Assembly (NCBI GenBank): GCA_005882765.1
Contig: VBDV01000119.1
Location: 1 to 38,007 of the forward strand
Direction of reading: 5' to 3'
Source of the DNA: Chloroflexota bacterium
GTDB taxonomy: Bacteria; Chloroflexota; Limnocylindria; P2-11E
DNA length: 38,007 bases
Each line of letters starts with the position of its first letter. Position 1 is the stretch's first letter. Positions 16,901 to 25,423 of this stretch are shown here, one piece after another. Below the pieces are notes generated by a model. It was given only the letters and a program-made list of their open reading frames with translations, was not told the origin of the DNA and ran no database searches. A program made the translations under genes and the position numbers.

Positions 16901-16954
16901 GCCCGATGAAGTTTCGGTATCAGGTGCCGATGAGTGCAGAGCCCTTCACCGGCA

Positions 16955-18532
16955 CTAGGCGGCGGCCGGAGGACCCGAACCGCGCGTCAGTCGGGCGCGG
17001 ACCACCGCGAGGATCTCGTGCAGCTCGCCGATCCGTAAGAGATACGCCGCCCCGAGATAGACCAAGCCTCCGACCCCTGCCGCGAGGATCGTCTGAAGCA
17101 GCAGGGTCAGCTTTGGCGGGTCTTTGACGAGATCGAACGGCAGGTTCGTGACATAGATAAACCCGAACATCGCTACGCCCATGAGCAGGCTCGCGCAGAC
17201 CTGCTTCAGGGTCGAGATGCCGAGACCAACAAGTCGCAACCGGGCTCTAGACGCGAGCAGGATGAACAGGAGCGCCGCTTCGAGAAGTGTCGCGATCGAG
17301 TTGGCGAGGGCGAGGCCGTTGATCCCCAGCGGCTGCGAGAGCGTCACGCTGAGCACGACGTTCGCGCCGATCGAGATCAGCGTGAGCGCGAGGGGCGTCG
17401 TCGTGTCCCGGGACGCGAAATACACGCGCGCAAGGATCTGGACGAGCGCGTGGCCGGCGAGACCGAGCGAGTAGAAGAGGAACGCCGCTTGCGTCGCCTC
17501 GCGCGCTTCCGGCCCGAAGCTTCCGTACTGGAAGAGGAGGTTCACGATCGGCCGGCGGAGCACGATCATCACGATCGCCGTCGGGAGCGTCAGGAAGAGG
17601 ATCCAGCGGATCGCCTGCTGCACCGTGTCGCGCATCCGGCCCACCTGGCCCAGCGAAGCGAAGTGCGAGAGTGTCGGGAATACCGCTGCGCTGATCGCGA
17701 TCGAGAAGACGCCGAGTGGGAGCAGGAGCAGCTGGTTCGCGTAGACAAGCGCGGTCAAGGATCCTGGCGCCATGCCTGTGGCGAGATACGTGTCGACGAA
17801 GAACACGATCTGCACCGCGCCCAGCGCGAGCGTGCGCGGACCCGCCAGGCGCATGACATCGCGAACGCCGGCATGCGACAGGTCCAGCGAAAACGAGTAG
17901 CGGGTGCGACGGAAGGTGAGCTCGGGAAGCTGGACGAGCCACATCACAAGAGCGCCGACGACGACGCCGATCGCGACCGCGTGGATGCCGAGGAAGGGAT
18001 ATCCGAACTGGGTGAACAGGATGATCACGAGGTTGTAGACAAGCGGGGCTGTCGCGCTCGAGAGGAACTGCCGGTACGAGTTCAGGATGCCGGTCGTGAG
18101 AGACGACAGGCCCATGAAGATCGGCGACAAGAGCATGATCCGCGTGAGATCGACCGTAAGGGCGATCTGCTTGGGGTCGTGGAACGGCGCGACGAAGGTC
18201 GGCACGACGTACGGAGCGGCGATCCACATGACGATCGAGAAGCCCACGAGCAGAAGCAGGACGGCGTTCATGACACTCGACGCGACGTGCCACGCTTCGT
18301 CCTCCCGTTCCCGAGCCAGGTAGCTCGTGAACACCGGGATGAAAGCTGACGCAAGAGCGCCGGCGACCACGAGTCCGAAGATCGCGTCCGGGATCTTGAA
18401 TGCGGCCAGGTATGCGTCCAGATCGGGCGTCTCGCCGAAGTGCGCGCCGATGACGGACAGCCTGAGCCAGCCGAGTACGCGGCTGGCAACGAGGGTGACG
18501 ATCATGATCGCGGAGGCCCGCGCGATCGACAT
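16955..18532 (-). CDS. murJ: Lipid II flippase MurJ
   Basis: MurJ moves lipid-linked peptidoglycan precursor across the cytoplasmic membrane. I prefer the ATG at 18530-18532 (MSIARASAIMIVTLVASRVLGWLR), which has GGGGG six bases upstream, over the track's TTG two codons earlier. The product of 525 residues has about 14 membrane helices. The family hallmarks are SRVLGWLRLSVIGAHFG in TM1, the charged motif DAYLAAFKIPDAIFGLVVAGALASAFIPVF, and the central VVFPTLS-like AAVFPTLSHFASLGQ. The gene is divergent from rpsT, with 44 nt between them, and a small gap separates it from the MarR gene downstream. Confidence 0.95.
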   Translation of the reverse strand: MSIARASAIMIVTLVASRVLGWLRLSVIGAHFGETPDLDAYLAAFKIPDAIFGLVVAGALASAFIPVFTSYLAREREDEAWHVASSVMNAVLLLLVGFSIVMWIAAPYVVPTFVAPFHDPKQIALTVDLTRIMLLSPIFMGLSSLTTGILNSYRQFLSSATAPLVYNLVIILFTQFGYPFLGIHAVAIGVVVGALVMWLVQLPELTFRRTRYSFSLDLSHAGVRDVMRLAGPRTLALGAVQIVFFVDTYLATGMAPGSLTALVYANQLLLLPLGVFSIAISAAVFPTLSHFASLGQVGRMRDTVQQAIRWILFLTLPTAIVMIVLRRPIVNLLFQYGSFGPEAREATQAAFLFYSLGLAGHALVQILARVYFASRDTTTPLALTLISIGANVVLSVTLSQPLGINGLALANSIATLLEAALLFILLASRARLRLVGLGISTLKQVCASLLMGVAMFGFIYVTNLPFDLVKDPPKLTLLLQTILAAGVGGLVYLGAAYLLRIGELHEILAVVRARLTRGSGPPAAA

Positions 18533-18576
18533 CGGCAACCCCCAGATATTGAGGCATCAGGTATCGTTCGCACGCA

Positions 18577-18855
18577 ATGCCGGCAAAGAAACGCAAGCGC
18601 TCGGCGCTGAAGCGCATCCGCCAGACCCAGCGGCGCACCTCGATGCGGACGATCGGCCGCTCCGCGGCGCGTACCGCCGTGCGCGCGGCCCGCGAAGCCA
18701 TCAGCAAAGGGGGCGAGGCGGCCTCCGAGATGATCTCGGCCGCGGCAAGTGCGCTCGACAAAGCCGCGAAGCGAGGTTCTGTTCATAAGAACAGCGCGCG
18801 CCGGCGCCGGAGCAGGATCGCGAAGGCCGCGACGAAGGCGAAGAAGAAGACCTAA
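18577..18855 (+). CDS. rpsT: 30S ribosomal protein S20
   Basis: Protein bS20 binds 16S rRNA and helps assemble the small subunit. The 92-residue product (MPAKKRKRSALKRIRQTQRR...) has the usual basic, all-helical composition, with SALKRIRQTQRRTSMR at the start, AAASALDKAAKRGSVHKNSARRRRSRIAKA in the second half and a lysine tail. The length fits the family. No Shine-Dalgarno is visible before the ATG, so a leaderless or weakly led message is likely. A TATCGT box lies 9 nt before the ATG. Transcription is divergent from murJ. Confidence 0.96.
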   Translation: MPAKKRKRSALKRIRQTQRRTSMRTIGRSAARTAVRAAREAISKGGEAASEMISAAASALDKAAKRGSVHKNSARRRRSRIAKAATKAKKKT

Positions 18856-18868
18856 GCGCGCTTCGCGG

Positions 18869-19327
18869 TCAGCCCCTCAGCTCGCGGTCGATATCGTCCA
18901 GGTGCTCCTTCCGATGGATGGCGCGCGACAGGTTGAATGGCGGCGCGCCGGTCGCACGGATCTTCGCGAGCATCTCATCGTTGAGCGCCTTGACCTTGCC
19001 ATCCGCCTCGTCGGCGAGCCGGAGCGAAAGCTGCGCCGCGTCGCGCGGCCGGAGTGCAAGGCAGAGCGGTTTCGCGGATTCGTTCACCGCTTCTGTGTTC
19101 TCCGGCTCGTAGGCCGAGGGCGGGATGCCCGTCGCCCACTTATCGAGCCAGTAGATCGCTCGCGCGTCCCAGAAGCCGATGTGCGCGAGGACCCCGGCGA
19201 CCGTCCAGCCGGCGGGCATTGGACGACTGAGGTCGGAATCGCTCATACGGTCGATCAGCCGCCGGAGCCGCGCGCGCTCGGCGTCAGTCTCGACATCGTG
19301 ATCACGTTCCCCGGGCACGACGTCCAT
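18869..19327 (-). CDS. DinB/MDMPI-like four-helix protein
   Basis: This 152-residue protein resembles the DinB superfamily, whose members are metal-dependent four-helix bundles, some acting as thiol-dependent transferases. TDAERARLRRLIDRMSDSDLSRPMPAGWTVAGVLAHIGFWDARAI is the typical first half, where LAHIGFWD carries the first metal His. IHRKEHLDDID near the end holds a His-x3-His pair expected for the other ligands. No signal or membrane segment is seen. The substrate is unknown. It converges on rpsT with 13 nt between the stops. Confidence 0.75.
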   Translation of the reverse strand: MDVVPGERDHDVETDAERARLRRLIDRMSDSDLSRPMPAGWTVAGVLAHIGFWDARAIYWLDKWATGIPPSAYEPENTEAVNESAKPLCLALRPRDAAQLSLRLADEADGKVKALNDEMLAKIRATGAPPFNLSRAIHRKEHLDDIDRELRG

Positions 19328-19351
19328 TCTTAGACAGGATCCCGAGCGGCG

Positions 19352-19894
19352 CTATTGAGCCTGCGACTGCAGACAGTACCCGCCGGCGATCTTGGTCCAG
19401 TCGAGCAATTCCACCTCGTACCAGGTCGAATCGTCCCGCACCTCGAGCGCGTAAACAGGCGTCCCCGTCCGAAGCGCGACCGCGACGTCGGGCCCGACGG
19501 GCAGCGCCGCGACGAGAGGTGGCGAGACGACGATCGAGATGCACTGTCGAGGCTCGCCAGGAGTTGCGAGATGCGCGGTCCCGCTCGCGACGACATGCCC
19601 GTCAGGCGCCCGCAGCCGCGCCTCCTTCAACAACCCGGGATTTCCATCCTCCTGGATCTGAAGGGTCTTCCAGTCCGGCAGGTAGAGCCAGCGAACTCGG
19701 AGGATCGGTGGCACAGCAGGGGCGTAGGTCGGATCTGTCTTCGGCGGGTCGTATGGCGTCGTCGTCGGCGCCGCCGTTACGGTAGCGGTCGGCGTCAGCT
19801 GGGGACTCAGCGACGGAGCGTCGACCCGGCCGAGATGGTCTCCGCAGGCAACGAGCGCGACCGCGAGGATCGTCGTACCGAACAGCCTCTTCAC
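19352..19894 (-). CDS. Hypothetical lipoprotein, 180 aa
   Basis: The frame starts with GTG (GTG AAG AGG CTG) and encodes a lipoprotein signal, MKRLFGTTILAVALVAC, with the lipobox LVAC. A Thr/Pro-rich tether of about 50 residues follows. The mature domain is a small beta-rich unit (ILRVRWLYLPDWKTLQIQEDGNPGLLKEARLRAPDG; VYALEVRDDSTWYEVELLDWTKIAGGYCLQ). The phrase EVRDDSTWYEVELLDWTKIAG is reminiscent of SH3b-type surface domains. That is only a resemblance. The gene lies downstream of the AAA+ ATPase on the same strand, with 39 nt between them. Confidence 0.65.
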   Translation of the reverse strand: MKRLFGTTILAVALVACGDHLGRVDAPSLSPQLTPTATVTAAPTTTPYDPPKTDPTYAPAVPPILRVRWLYLPDWKTLQIQEDGNPGLLKEARLRAPDGHVVASGTAHLATPGEPRQCISIVVSPPLVAALPVGPDVAVALRTGTPVYALEVRDDSTWYEVELLDWTKIAGGYCLQSQAQ

Positions 19895-19933
19895 GCCGGC
19901 GCCTCCGATTGGGTGCAGGCCTCGTCCTAATCG

Positions 19934-21232
19934 CTAGATCGGAACGAAGTACGTCTCGCAGGCGAGCTCGACAAGCTCGGGCGTGAGCTCGGCCGGCTTG
20001 AGCAGGAAACGCGAGGCGGCACCGAGGTGCTGCATGAGGTCTCGGGGGTGACAGGAGCGGAGCGGGATGTTCCGCTCGCGGGCGTACGCGGCGATCCACT
20101 CTGCGGCCTTCGGGTAGAACGTGATCTTCTGCGTCTCGCACACGCGGCGCAGGATCTCAGAGAACTCCTGCTCCGTCGGCGGCTTGACCTCGATCTTGTA
20201 CTGAATGCGACGCAGGAACGCTTCATCCACCAGCGAGGAGGGCGTGCGGTTCGTCGCGAAGACGAGGAGCACATCGAACGGCACCTCGATCTTGCGACCG
20301 TCGGACAGTGTGAGGAAGTCGACGTCGCGGTCGAGCGGGACGATCCATCGGTTGAGGAGCATCTCGGGCGAGGCGCGCTGCCGGCCGAAGTCGTCGATGA
20401 GCAGCACGCCACCGCTCGCCTTCATCTGGAAGGGCGCCTCATGCACCTTGGAGTTCTCGTCGAACGTCAGATCGAGGTCCTCGAGCGTGAGCTCGCCACC
20501 GACCTCGACGAACGGACGCGCGACCGGTACCCAGCGGCGATCGAACCGCGCGTCGAGCGCGACGAGCGGACGGTGACGCGACGGGTCGAAGACGCGGATG
20601 AGCTGCTGACCCACGAGGATCGCGTACGGGAGGACGATGCTGCCCCGGAGCATCGTGGCGAGGGTCTCGGCGATCGAGGACTTCCCGGTGCCGGGAGGTC
20701 CGAAGAGAAAGATCGATCGTCCGCTGTTGATGGCGGGGCCGAGCTGCCGAAGCGTCTTTTCCGGAAGCACGAGATGTGTGAGCGCTTTGCGGATCTCGTC
20801 GAAGGTGACCTGCAGGCTGCCGATGGTCTGGGCACGAACGCGATTGACGTACGCCGCCAGAGTCACGGGAGCCGCGCCGACGTAGCCGTTCTTTGCGAAC
20901 GCCTCGCGAGCCCGCTCCTGGCCCTTCGTCGCGATGACGTACACGTAGGTCGCCGCGGCCATGCCCGAGCTGCCCTTGACCTCAACGAAGTGCTCGGTCT
21001 TGAGAAACTCGAGGATGCCCTGGAGGATCTTGGGGAGCGGGAGGCAGATGACGTCGGCCAGCTCGGCGGCGGTGGCCTGTCCCTTCTGGTAGAGGATCTT
21101 CAGGACGAGGTCGGCGATAAAGGCCTGGGTGAGACCGGTCTCTTCGATCGCGACCGGTGCGATGGGGGCGGGAGCCTCCGCGGATGACGTCGCGGCCGGT
21201 GCCAATTGGGGCACGCGCTCCAGTAATGCCAT
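19934..21232 (-). CDS. AAA+ ATPase with N-terminal winged-helix-like domain
   Basis: This is a 432-residue MoxR/dynein-like AAA+ ATPase. Residues 30-110 look like a winged helix (TQAFIADLVLKILYQKGQATAAELADVICLPLPKILQGILEFLKTEHFVEVKG). A linker follows, then the ATPase core with Walker A GPPGTGKSS, Walker B VLLIDDFGR, sensor 1 FATNRTP and a FLRRIQYKIE arginine-finger region. The C-terminal lid (AYARERNIPLRSCHPRDLMQHLGAASRFL) is complete. No protease or helicase domain is fused. AAA+ proteins of this shape often assist secretion or surface assembly, but the partner is unknown here. The gene diverges from the riboswitch leader. Confidence 0.85.
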   Translation of the reverse strand: MALLERVPQLAPAATSSAEAPAPIAPVAIEETGLTQAFIADLVLKILYQKGQATAAELADVICLPLPKILQGILEFLKTEHFVEVKGSSGMAAATYVYVIATKGQERAREAFAKNGYVGAAPVTLAAYVNRVRAQTIGSLQVTFDEIRKALTHLVLPEKTLRQLGPAINSGRSIFLFGPPGTGKSSIAETLATMLRGSIVLPYAILVGQQLIRVFDPSRHRPLVALDARFDRRWVPVARPFVEVGGELTLEDLDLTFDENSKVHEAPFQMKASGGVLLIDDFGRQRASPEMLLNRWIVPLDRDVDFLTLSDGRKIEVPFDVLLVFATNRTPSSLVDEAFLRRIQYKIEVKPPTEQEFSEILRRVCETQKITFYPKAAEWIAAYARERNIPLRSCHPRDLMQHLGAASRFLLKPAELTPELVELACETYFVPI

Positions 21233-21365
21233 CTATTCCTCACTCCCGCTCGTCGGTTTCCGCGTTCGCGTGAGTTTAGGGGCCGCCGGTCTCCCCTTTA
21301 TGGGGGAAATCGTCTCAATCAGTAACGGCGGATGCGGTAGCTGTGATCGGCTCCCGGTACCATTT

Positions 21366-21475
21366 GGAGGCCTAATCCACCAGGAGCGGGGAAACCACCA
21401 CGGGGGCGAAAACTGCGAAAGCAGGAGGGCGCTAAGCACGCCGCCCAAGCCCGACAGCTAACCTCGCCGGCTCTG
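21366..21475 (+). ncRNA. Cyclic di-AMP riboswitch (ydaO/yuaA leader)
   Basis: The plus strand carries the conserved core of the ydaO-type aptamer. Its elements, in order, are AGCGGGGAAACC, GGGGGCGAAAA, a GNRA-capped hairpin CTGC-GAAA-GCAG, GAGGGC, and GCCCAAGCCCGACAGCTAACCTCG. The last block (CAGCTAACCTCG) is the signature of the family. The terminal P1 helix can be drawn from GGAGGCC with GGCTCT, allowing one bulge. The element ends about 25 nt before the ATG of a 50-codon gene. The match is by eye against the remembered consensus. A covariance-model search would settle the exact boundaries. Confidence 0.85.
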
Positions 21476-21499
21476 CGTGATCACCGCGGAGGTCTCGCG

Positions 21500-21652
21500 A
21501 TGTTCCGAGTCCTTGAGCGAATCTTCTACTACCAGTGCGCGTGCTGCGACAAGACTGTTCCCTTCGGGCGTTACATGGACGGCGCCTACTACTGCCTGGA
21601 ATGCTCTCGCGGCGAGCACCGTCACCCCGGCTGGGGCAGCAAAGCCGCCTAG
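21500..21652 (+). CDS. Riboswitch-linked zinc-ribbon protein, 50 aa
   Basis: This ORF is missing from the track. It begins with ATG at 21500, seven bases after GGAGG, and ends with TAG at 21650-21652. The product is MFRVLERIFYYQCACCDKTV... and has C13-x2-C16 and C32-x2-C35, the arrangement of a small zinc ribbon or treble clef. Tyr-rich segments surround the cysteines and a basic, His-containing tail follows (SRGEHRHPGWGSKAA). It is the only plausible target of the c-di-AMP riboswitch, since the next plus-strand DNA is antisense to the PEP-dependent enzyme. Its last bases overlap the end of that gene. The function is unknown. Confidence 0.8.
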   Translation: MFRVLERIFYYQCACCDKTVPFGRYMDGAYYCLECSRGEHRHPGWGSKAA

Positions 21653-24168
21653 ACCGCGGCCTCTCCCAGCGCGACGGTTCCCGCCGATCCGTCGACGGTG
21701 ACCTGGTCACCGGTCGTGATGCGACCCGTCGCGTCGGGGACTCCCACTACGGCAGGGATGCCGTACTCGCGGGCGACGACGGCGCCGTGCGACATCATCC
21801 CGCCCATCTCCATCACGAGCGCGCCAGCGGTCAGGAAGAGTGGAGTCCATCCGGGATCGGTCGATGGAGCCACCAGAACTTCGCCGGGTTCGAGCCGCGC
21901 GCCGACCGGCGACCGAATCACGTGTGCGATCCCGCGCGCGATACCCGGAGATGCCGGCGTGCCGCGTATGGCACCGTCCGTAGGCGCCGCAATTTCGGTC
22001 TCCGCGTCCGTGCCGTCGGAGAGAAGCACGCGCGGGACGTGGCGGCGGCCCTGCTCGCGGCGATAGAGCGCGCGGCGGTCAACGAGTGTCCCGCGCAGGT
22101 CTTCGCCAGCGATCGCACGACGCAGCTCAGGCAGCGTCAGGAAGAACGCGTCGTCCGGCGCATCGAGCAGTCCCCGTTCGGCGAGCTCCGCTCCCACCGG
22201 CGCGATGAGCGCGTGGCCGAGCGCGAAGACTCGCATGATCTGGAACTTCGGTTGCTCGCGAAGACCGCCGAGGAGCCGGACCCGCCCCAGAAAGAAGCGC
22301 AGGATCGCGCGACGCGGGCCGTGGACGCGCGACGCGAGCGTTTTGATCATTGCCTCCGCCTCGCGCGCACCACGTGCGAACTGCACGTCCGGTGCGGTCG
22401 CCTCATTACCCAGCCGGAGATAGTTCGCGATCGCCCCGAGCAGATGCGCCGGGTCTTCGGACCAGCGCTTCACTCCCAGATCGATCTCCGCGATCGCGCG
22501 GTGCCCATAGCGTTCGAGAAAAGCGGTCAGCTGCTTTTGGAGCTGGGCCGGGAGTGTTCCGGCACGGTACTGCGCCGAGAGCTCGGCGGGAGGCCGCGTG
22601 CGCAGCGCATCGCGCGACGCCGGATCCTCGCGCGCGGCCCGCGCGATCTCCCAGAGCCCGAGGTCCATCTCCGTCGTGGGGTTGTGGGGAAGACCGCGAA
22701 GGACGGTCTGCAGGTCGCCCGGTCGCGCGCGGCCACCGAGCACGCGGCCCGCGAGCGCGTAGCTCAGCACGCCGGGGATCACGATACCGACCAAGCGGGG
22801 AAAGAACCGCGGCGGGAAGGTGAGGATGAGCTGCTCGTAAGCGTCGAGCCGCTGGGCCGACGTTTCCGGGATGCGGACACTCGCAATAGCTCGATCGAGC
22901 TCGGCCAGCACTCTCTTTCGCGTGGCGTCCGGTCGCAGCATCGTGCGCACCGCGCTCTGCGGCGCACCGGTGCGGAGAGCCGCGGCGAGGGTCAGCAAGC
23001 GGGAGCGCGACGCCGATCCGCGCGGTCGCAAACGCGGGTCGTCGAGAAGCTTCGTGAAGATCGCCTTGCTTCGAAACTCCATAACGCTCATGACGCGAGG
23101 AGGTAGCTCTCTTCCGAACGGATCGCGGAGCACGGGCGTCAGGTCGATGAACACGCGCATTCCTGATTCGGCGTAGATCGACGCGCCGCCTGCGGGATGC
23201 TTGACCGGCCGCCCAAACGCCGTCGCGAACGCGGAGCTCAGGAGCCGGAACGTCTGCAGGCCCATCGGGGTGAACGGATCGAACACGCCCTGCGCGACGT
23301 TCGCCGAGAAGTACACGCGTAGATCGTTCTCGTCGTCGGGTGCGTTCGGCGGAAGCGGGTAGAGCGTGGTGATGTCGCGCGACTGCACGATCCAGAGCTT
23401 CCCCGCCCGGTCGATCGCCCACTCGATGTCCTGCGGACGGCCGAAGTGCTCCTCGATCCGCGCTCCGAGCGCGGCGATTTCGCGGAGCTGCGCGTCGCTC
23501 AGGATGTCGCCGCGTCGCTCGAGGACTGCGCCGGATCGGGTGTTCACGACGAAGTGGTCGGGGTTCACCGATCCCGAAACGAGCTGCTCGCCCAAGCCCC
23601 GAACCGCCTCGATCGCGGCGCGCTTGCGGCGGCCGGTTATGGGATCGGCGGTGAAGAGCACGCCCGCGCTCTCCGCATCGACCATCCGCTGCACGACCAC
23701 CGCGAGTCGAAGACCTTGCGCCGGGACGTCGTGGCTCTGGCGGTACGCGACGGCGCGGTCGTTCCAGAGCGATGCCCAGCACCGCCGGACCGCATCGAGG
23801 ACTGCGTCTTCGCCCGAGACGCCGAGCATCGTGTCCTGCTGGCCGGCGAAGCTCGCATCGGGCAGGTCCTCGGCCGTTGCCGATGAGCGGACGGCGACCT
23901 CCGATGCGCCAAGCGCGCGGTAGGCGTCTCGTACCGCGTCGGCGATCCCGGCCGGGACCGGCGACGCGACAAGGCGCACGCGGGCGGTCGCGGGCGTTTC
24001 GCCCGTCACTCCGGCGGCCTCCGCCGCGAGGGCGTATGCGGCGGACGTGATGACGAACCCGTCTGGGACCGGGAACCGGGCCCGTCGCAGCTCGCCGAGA
24101 TTCGCACCCTTGCCGCCCGCCTCGGGCAGATCCGCGGTGGTCAGCTCATCGAGCGACCGAACGAGCAT
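21649..24168 (-). CDS. PEP/pyruvate-binding phosphotransferase, rifampicin phosphotransferase-like
   Basis: The start is the ATG at 24166-24168 (MLVRSLDELTTADLPEAGGKGANLGEL), giving 839 residues. The track adds 34 upstream residues from inside hipA. The N-terminal 300 residues form the ATP-grasp domain (GGKGANLGEL, RSSATAEDLPDASFAGQQDT, VLFTADPITG, WAIDRAGKLWIVQSRDITTL). The middle 430 residues are helical and variable. The last 110 form the swivelling phosphohistidine domain (GTPASPGIARG..., GGMMSHGAVVAREYGIPAVVGV). The C-terminal PEP-binding barrel of PEP synthase is absent. This ATP-grasp/large middle/His layout is that of rifampicin phosphotransferase. The true substrate is unknown. It lies 10 nt behind hipA. 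Confidence 0.82.
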   Translation of the reverse strand: MLVRSLDELTTADLPEAGGKGANLGELRRARFPVPDGFVITSAAYALAAEAAGVTGETPATARVRLVASPVPAGIADAVRDAYRALGASEVAVRSSATAEDLPDASFAGQQDTMLGVSGEDAVLDAVRRCWASLWNDRAVAYRQSHDVPAQGLRLAVVVQRMVDAESAGVLFTADPITGRRKRAAIEAVRGLGEQLVSGSVNPDHFVVNTRSGAVLERRGDILSDAQLREIAALGARIEEHFGRPQDIEWAIDRAGKLWIVQSRDITTLYPLPPNAPDDENDLRVYFSANVAQGVFDPFTPMGLQTFRLLSSAFATAFGRPVKHPAGGASIYAESGMRVFIDLTPVLRDPFGRELPPRVMSVMEFRSKAIFTKLLDDPRLRPRGSASRSRLLTLAAALRTGAPQSAVRTMLRPDATRKRVLAELDRAIASVRIPETSAQRLDAYEQLILTFPPRFFPRLVGIVIPGVLSYALAGRVLGGRARPGDLQTVLRGLPHNPTTEMDLGLWEIARAAREDPASRDALRTRPPAELSAQYRAGTLPAQLQKQLTAFLERYGHRAIAEIDLGVKRWSEDPAHLLGAIANYLRLGNEATAPDVQFARGAREAEAMIKTLASRVHGPRRAILRFFLGRVRLLGGLREQPKFQIMRVFALGHALIAPVGAELAERGLLDAPDDAFFLTLPELRRAIAGEDLRGTLVDRRALYRREQGRRHVPRVLLSDGTDAETEIAAPTDGAIRGTPASPGIARGIAHVIRSPVGARLEPGEVLVAPSTDPGWTPLFLTAGALVMEMGGMMSHGAVVAREYGIPAVVGVPDATGRITTGDQVTVDGSAGTVALGEAAV

Positions 24169-24178
24169 CGGCGTGATC

Positions 24179-25423
24179 CTAGGCGGCCGCCATCGCGAAC
24201 ACACCCGCCAACGACTCCATCTCTTCTCGCGAAACGTCCGCTCGGGCGGCGACTTCGCGCCAGCTCTCAACGGCGGCGCGGACTTCGGCGACGATCGCTA
24301 GAGCGCCACGGTCAGAGACTCGATAGAGCCGAGCCGTCTCCAACGCCGCGCGCACATCCGGAATATGCGAGATCTCGTCCAGTGCGAGGCTGTGCTCACT
24401 CTTCTCGGGCGCGGGATTGAGGTCGAAGACCGGTGAAAGGCGCCAACCTTTCGATGCGCGGATGAACCCGTGATTGCTAAGATGATCGTCTCTGTTCGCG
24501 GCGAGGATGTTAAAAACAAGTCGCCGAAAAAGCTGCTCTAGATCCGCGTCGATTGCTCGAGGATCGCCATAGAACGTAATGGCCTCAGCAAGATCGAGGT
24601 AGCTCGCCTCGTCTCCGTCTCGTTTGCCGGTCAACGTAATGGCTGATGCATAGAGGCGTCGTCCGCCATTAATCCGGTCGAAGCGTTGCGCGCAGAAGGT
24701 CCTGTAGACGGAGGCCAGTCGCAGCAATTTCGTGTTTGGAACCTCTATCCCAGAACGGAGGGCGAGTTGCGTCATTACGTATTCCCAAGCGCCGACATCC
24801 CTTCGGTCTTCACGAGACGGGAACTTCGCGATCCAGAGGGTTCCATTCGCTTCTTGAAAATTCGACTTCGGGCGAGTCCCGCCGAGTGAGCTGCCCGGTG
24901 CGAGGAGGATGCGCAGCCATTCGGTTTCATCCGATTCAGGAATCCGGTCTTCTTCGGCCTCGCGCGCCAGATGCTCAAGCTCCCGAAGTCGGGCGTTCGC
25001 AGGAATCTCCGGCAGCCTGTCATCTAGGAATCTGCCATCGACAGGGTTCGCAATACGAAGCGCCCCCATCCTGAGTTGGTCGCTTACGCCAAGTAGGAAG
25101 TCCCACTCGTCCAACGTGCGCGGTCTTCGTCCTTCTCGCTTGGCGAGGATGGCTTCACGACGCTCCATTAGCGTCCTGCCCCATCGATCGGGGACTGCGT
25201 CAGTAAAGATGCCCGGAAGGACTTCCGCGTATTGCTCACCTTCATAAAGATCCAGTGACGGGTCTAGCGCGAATTTGTCTTTCCTTGTGAGCCAGGCCTT
25301 CTCATAACTGAACGAGAAAACTCGGCCAGTTCTGGATCGATTGCCCGCGAGCTTCCCGACGAGCCGGTCGCCGCCCAGGTCTACCGCATCAACATGCACG
25401 ACGACCGTGTCGCGCCCGGTCAT
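24179..25423 (-). CDS. hipA: HipA-family serine/threonine kinase toxin
   Basis: HipA-type toxins phosphorylate targets such as glutamyl-tRNA synthetase and cause growth arrest. The preferred start is the ATG at 25421-25423, overlapping the antitoxin stop as TGATG. The track begins one codon earlier at GTG. The 414-residue product has the N-terminal HipA subdomain (GRVFSFSYEKAWL), SLGGTRPKSNF for the glycine-rich loop, and ANRDDHLSNHGFI for the catalytic loop with its Asp and Asn. SPVFDLNPA supplies the metal-binding Asp. All key motifs are intact, so it should be active. Local GC is clearly lower than in the flanks (about 48% in one sampled line against 77% in another), which suggests horizontal acquisition. 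Confidence 0.93.
   Translation of the reverse strand: MTGRDTVVVHVDAVDLGGDRLVGKLAGNRSRTGRVFSFSYEKAWLTRKDKFALDPSLDLYEGEQYAEVLPGIFTDAVPDRWGRTLMERREAILAKREGRRPRTLDEWDFLLGVSDQLRMGALRIANPVDGRFLDDRLPEIPANARLRELEHLAREAEEDRIPESDETEWLRILLAPGSSLGGTRPKSNFQEANGTLWIAKFPSREDRRDVGAWEYVMTQLALRSGIEVPNTKLLRLASVYRTFCAQRFDRINGGRRLYASAITLTGKRDGDEASYLDLAEAITFYGDPRAIDADLEQLFRRLVFNILAANRDDHLSNHGFIRASKGWRLSPVFDLNPAPEKSEHSLALDEISHIPDVRAALETARLYRVSDRGALAIVAEVRAAVESWREVAARADVSREEMESLAGVFAMAAA

Noticed and set aside
16924-16955. GTGCCG/CGGCAC pairing after murJ as a terminator
   Set aside because: The stem has only 6 bp with a 20-nt loop and no T tract.
17247-18761. 504-aa minus-strand ORF
   Set aside because: It is an alternative frame of murJ made of Arg/His/Asp-rich shadow sequence.
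21535-23106. 523-aa plus-strand ORF after the riboswitch
   Set aside because: It overlaps the real 50-codon gene in another frame and lies antisense to the PEP-dependent enzyme. It has no domain-like sequence and no ribosome site.
21649-24168. Call as PEP synthase (ppsA)
   Set aside because: The C-terminal PEP/pyruvate-binding barrel is missing after the phosphohistidine domain, so a standard PEP synthase is not supported.
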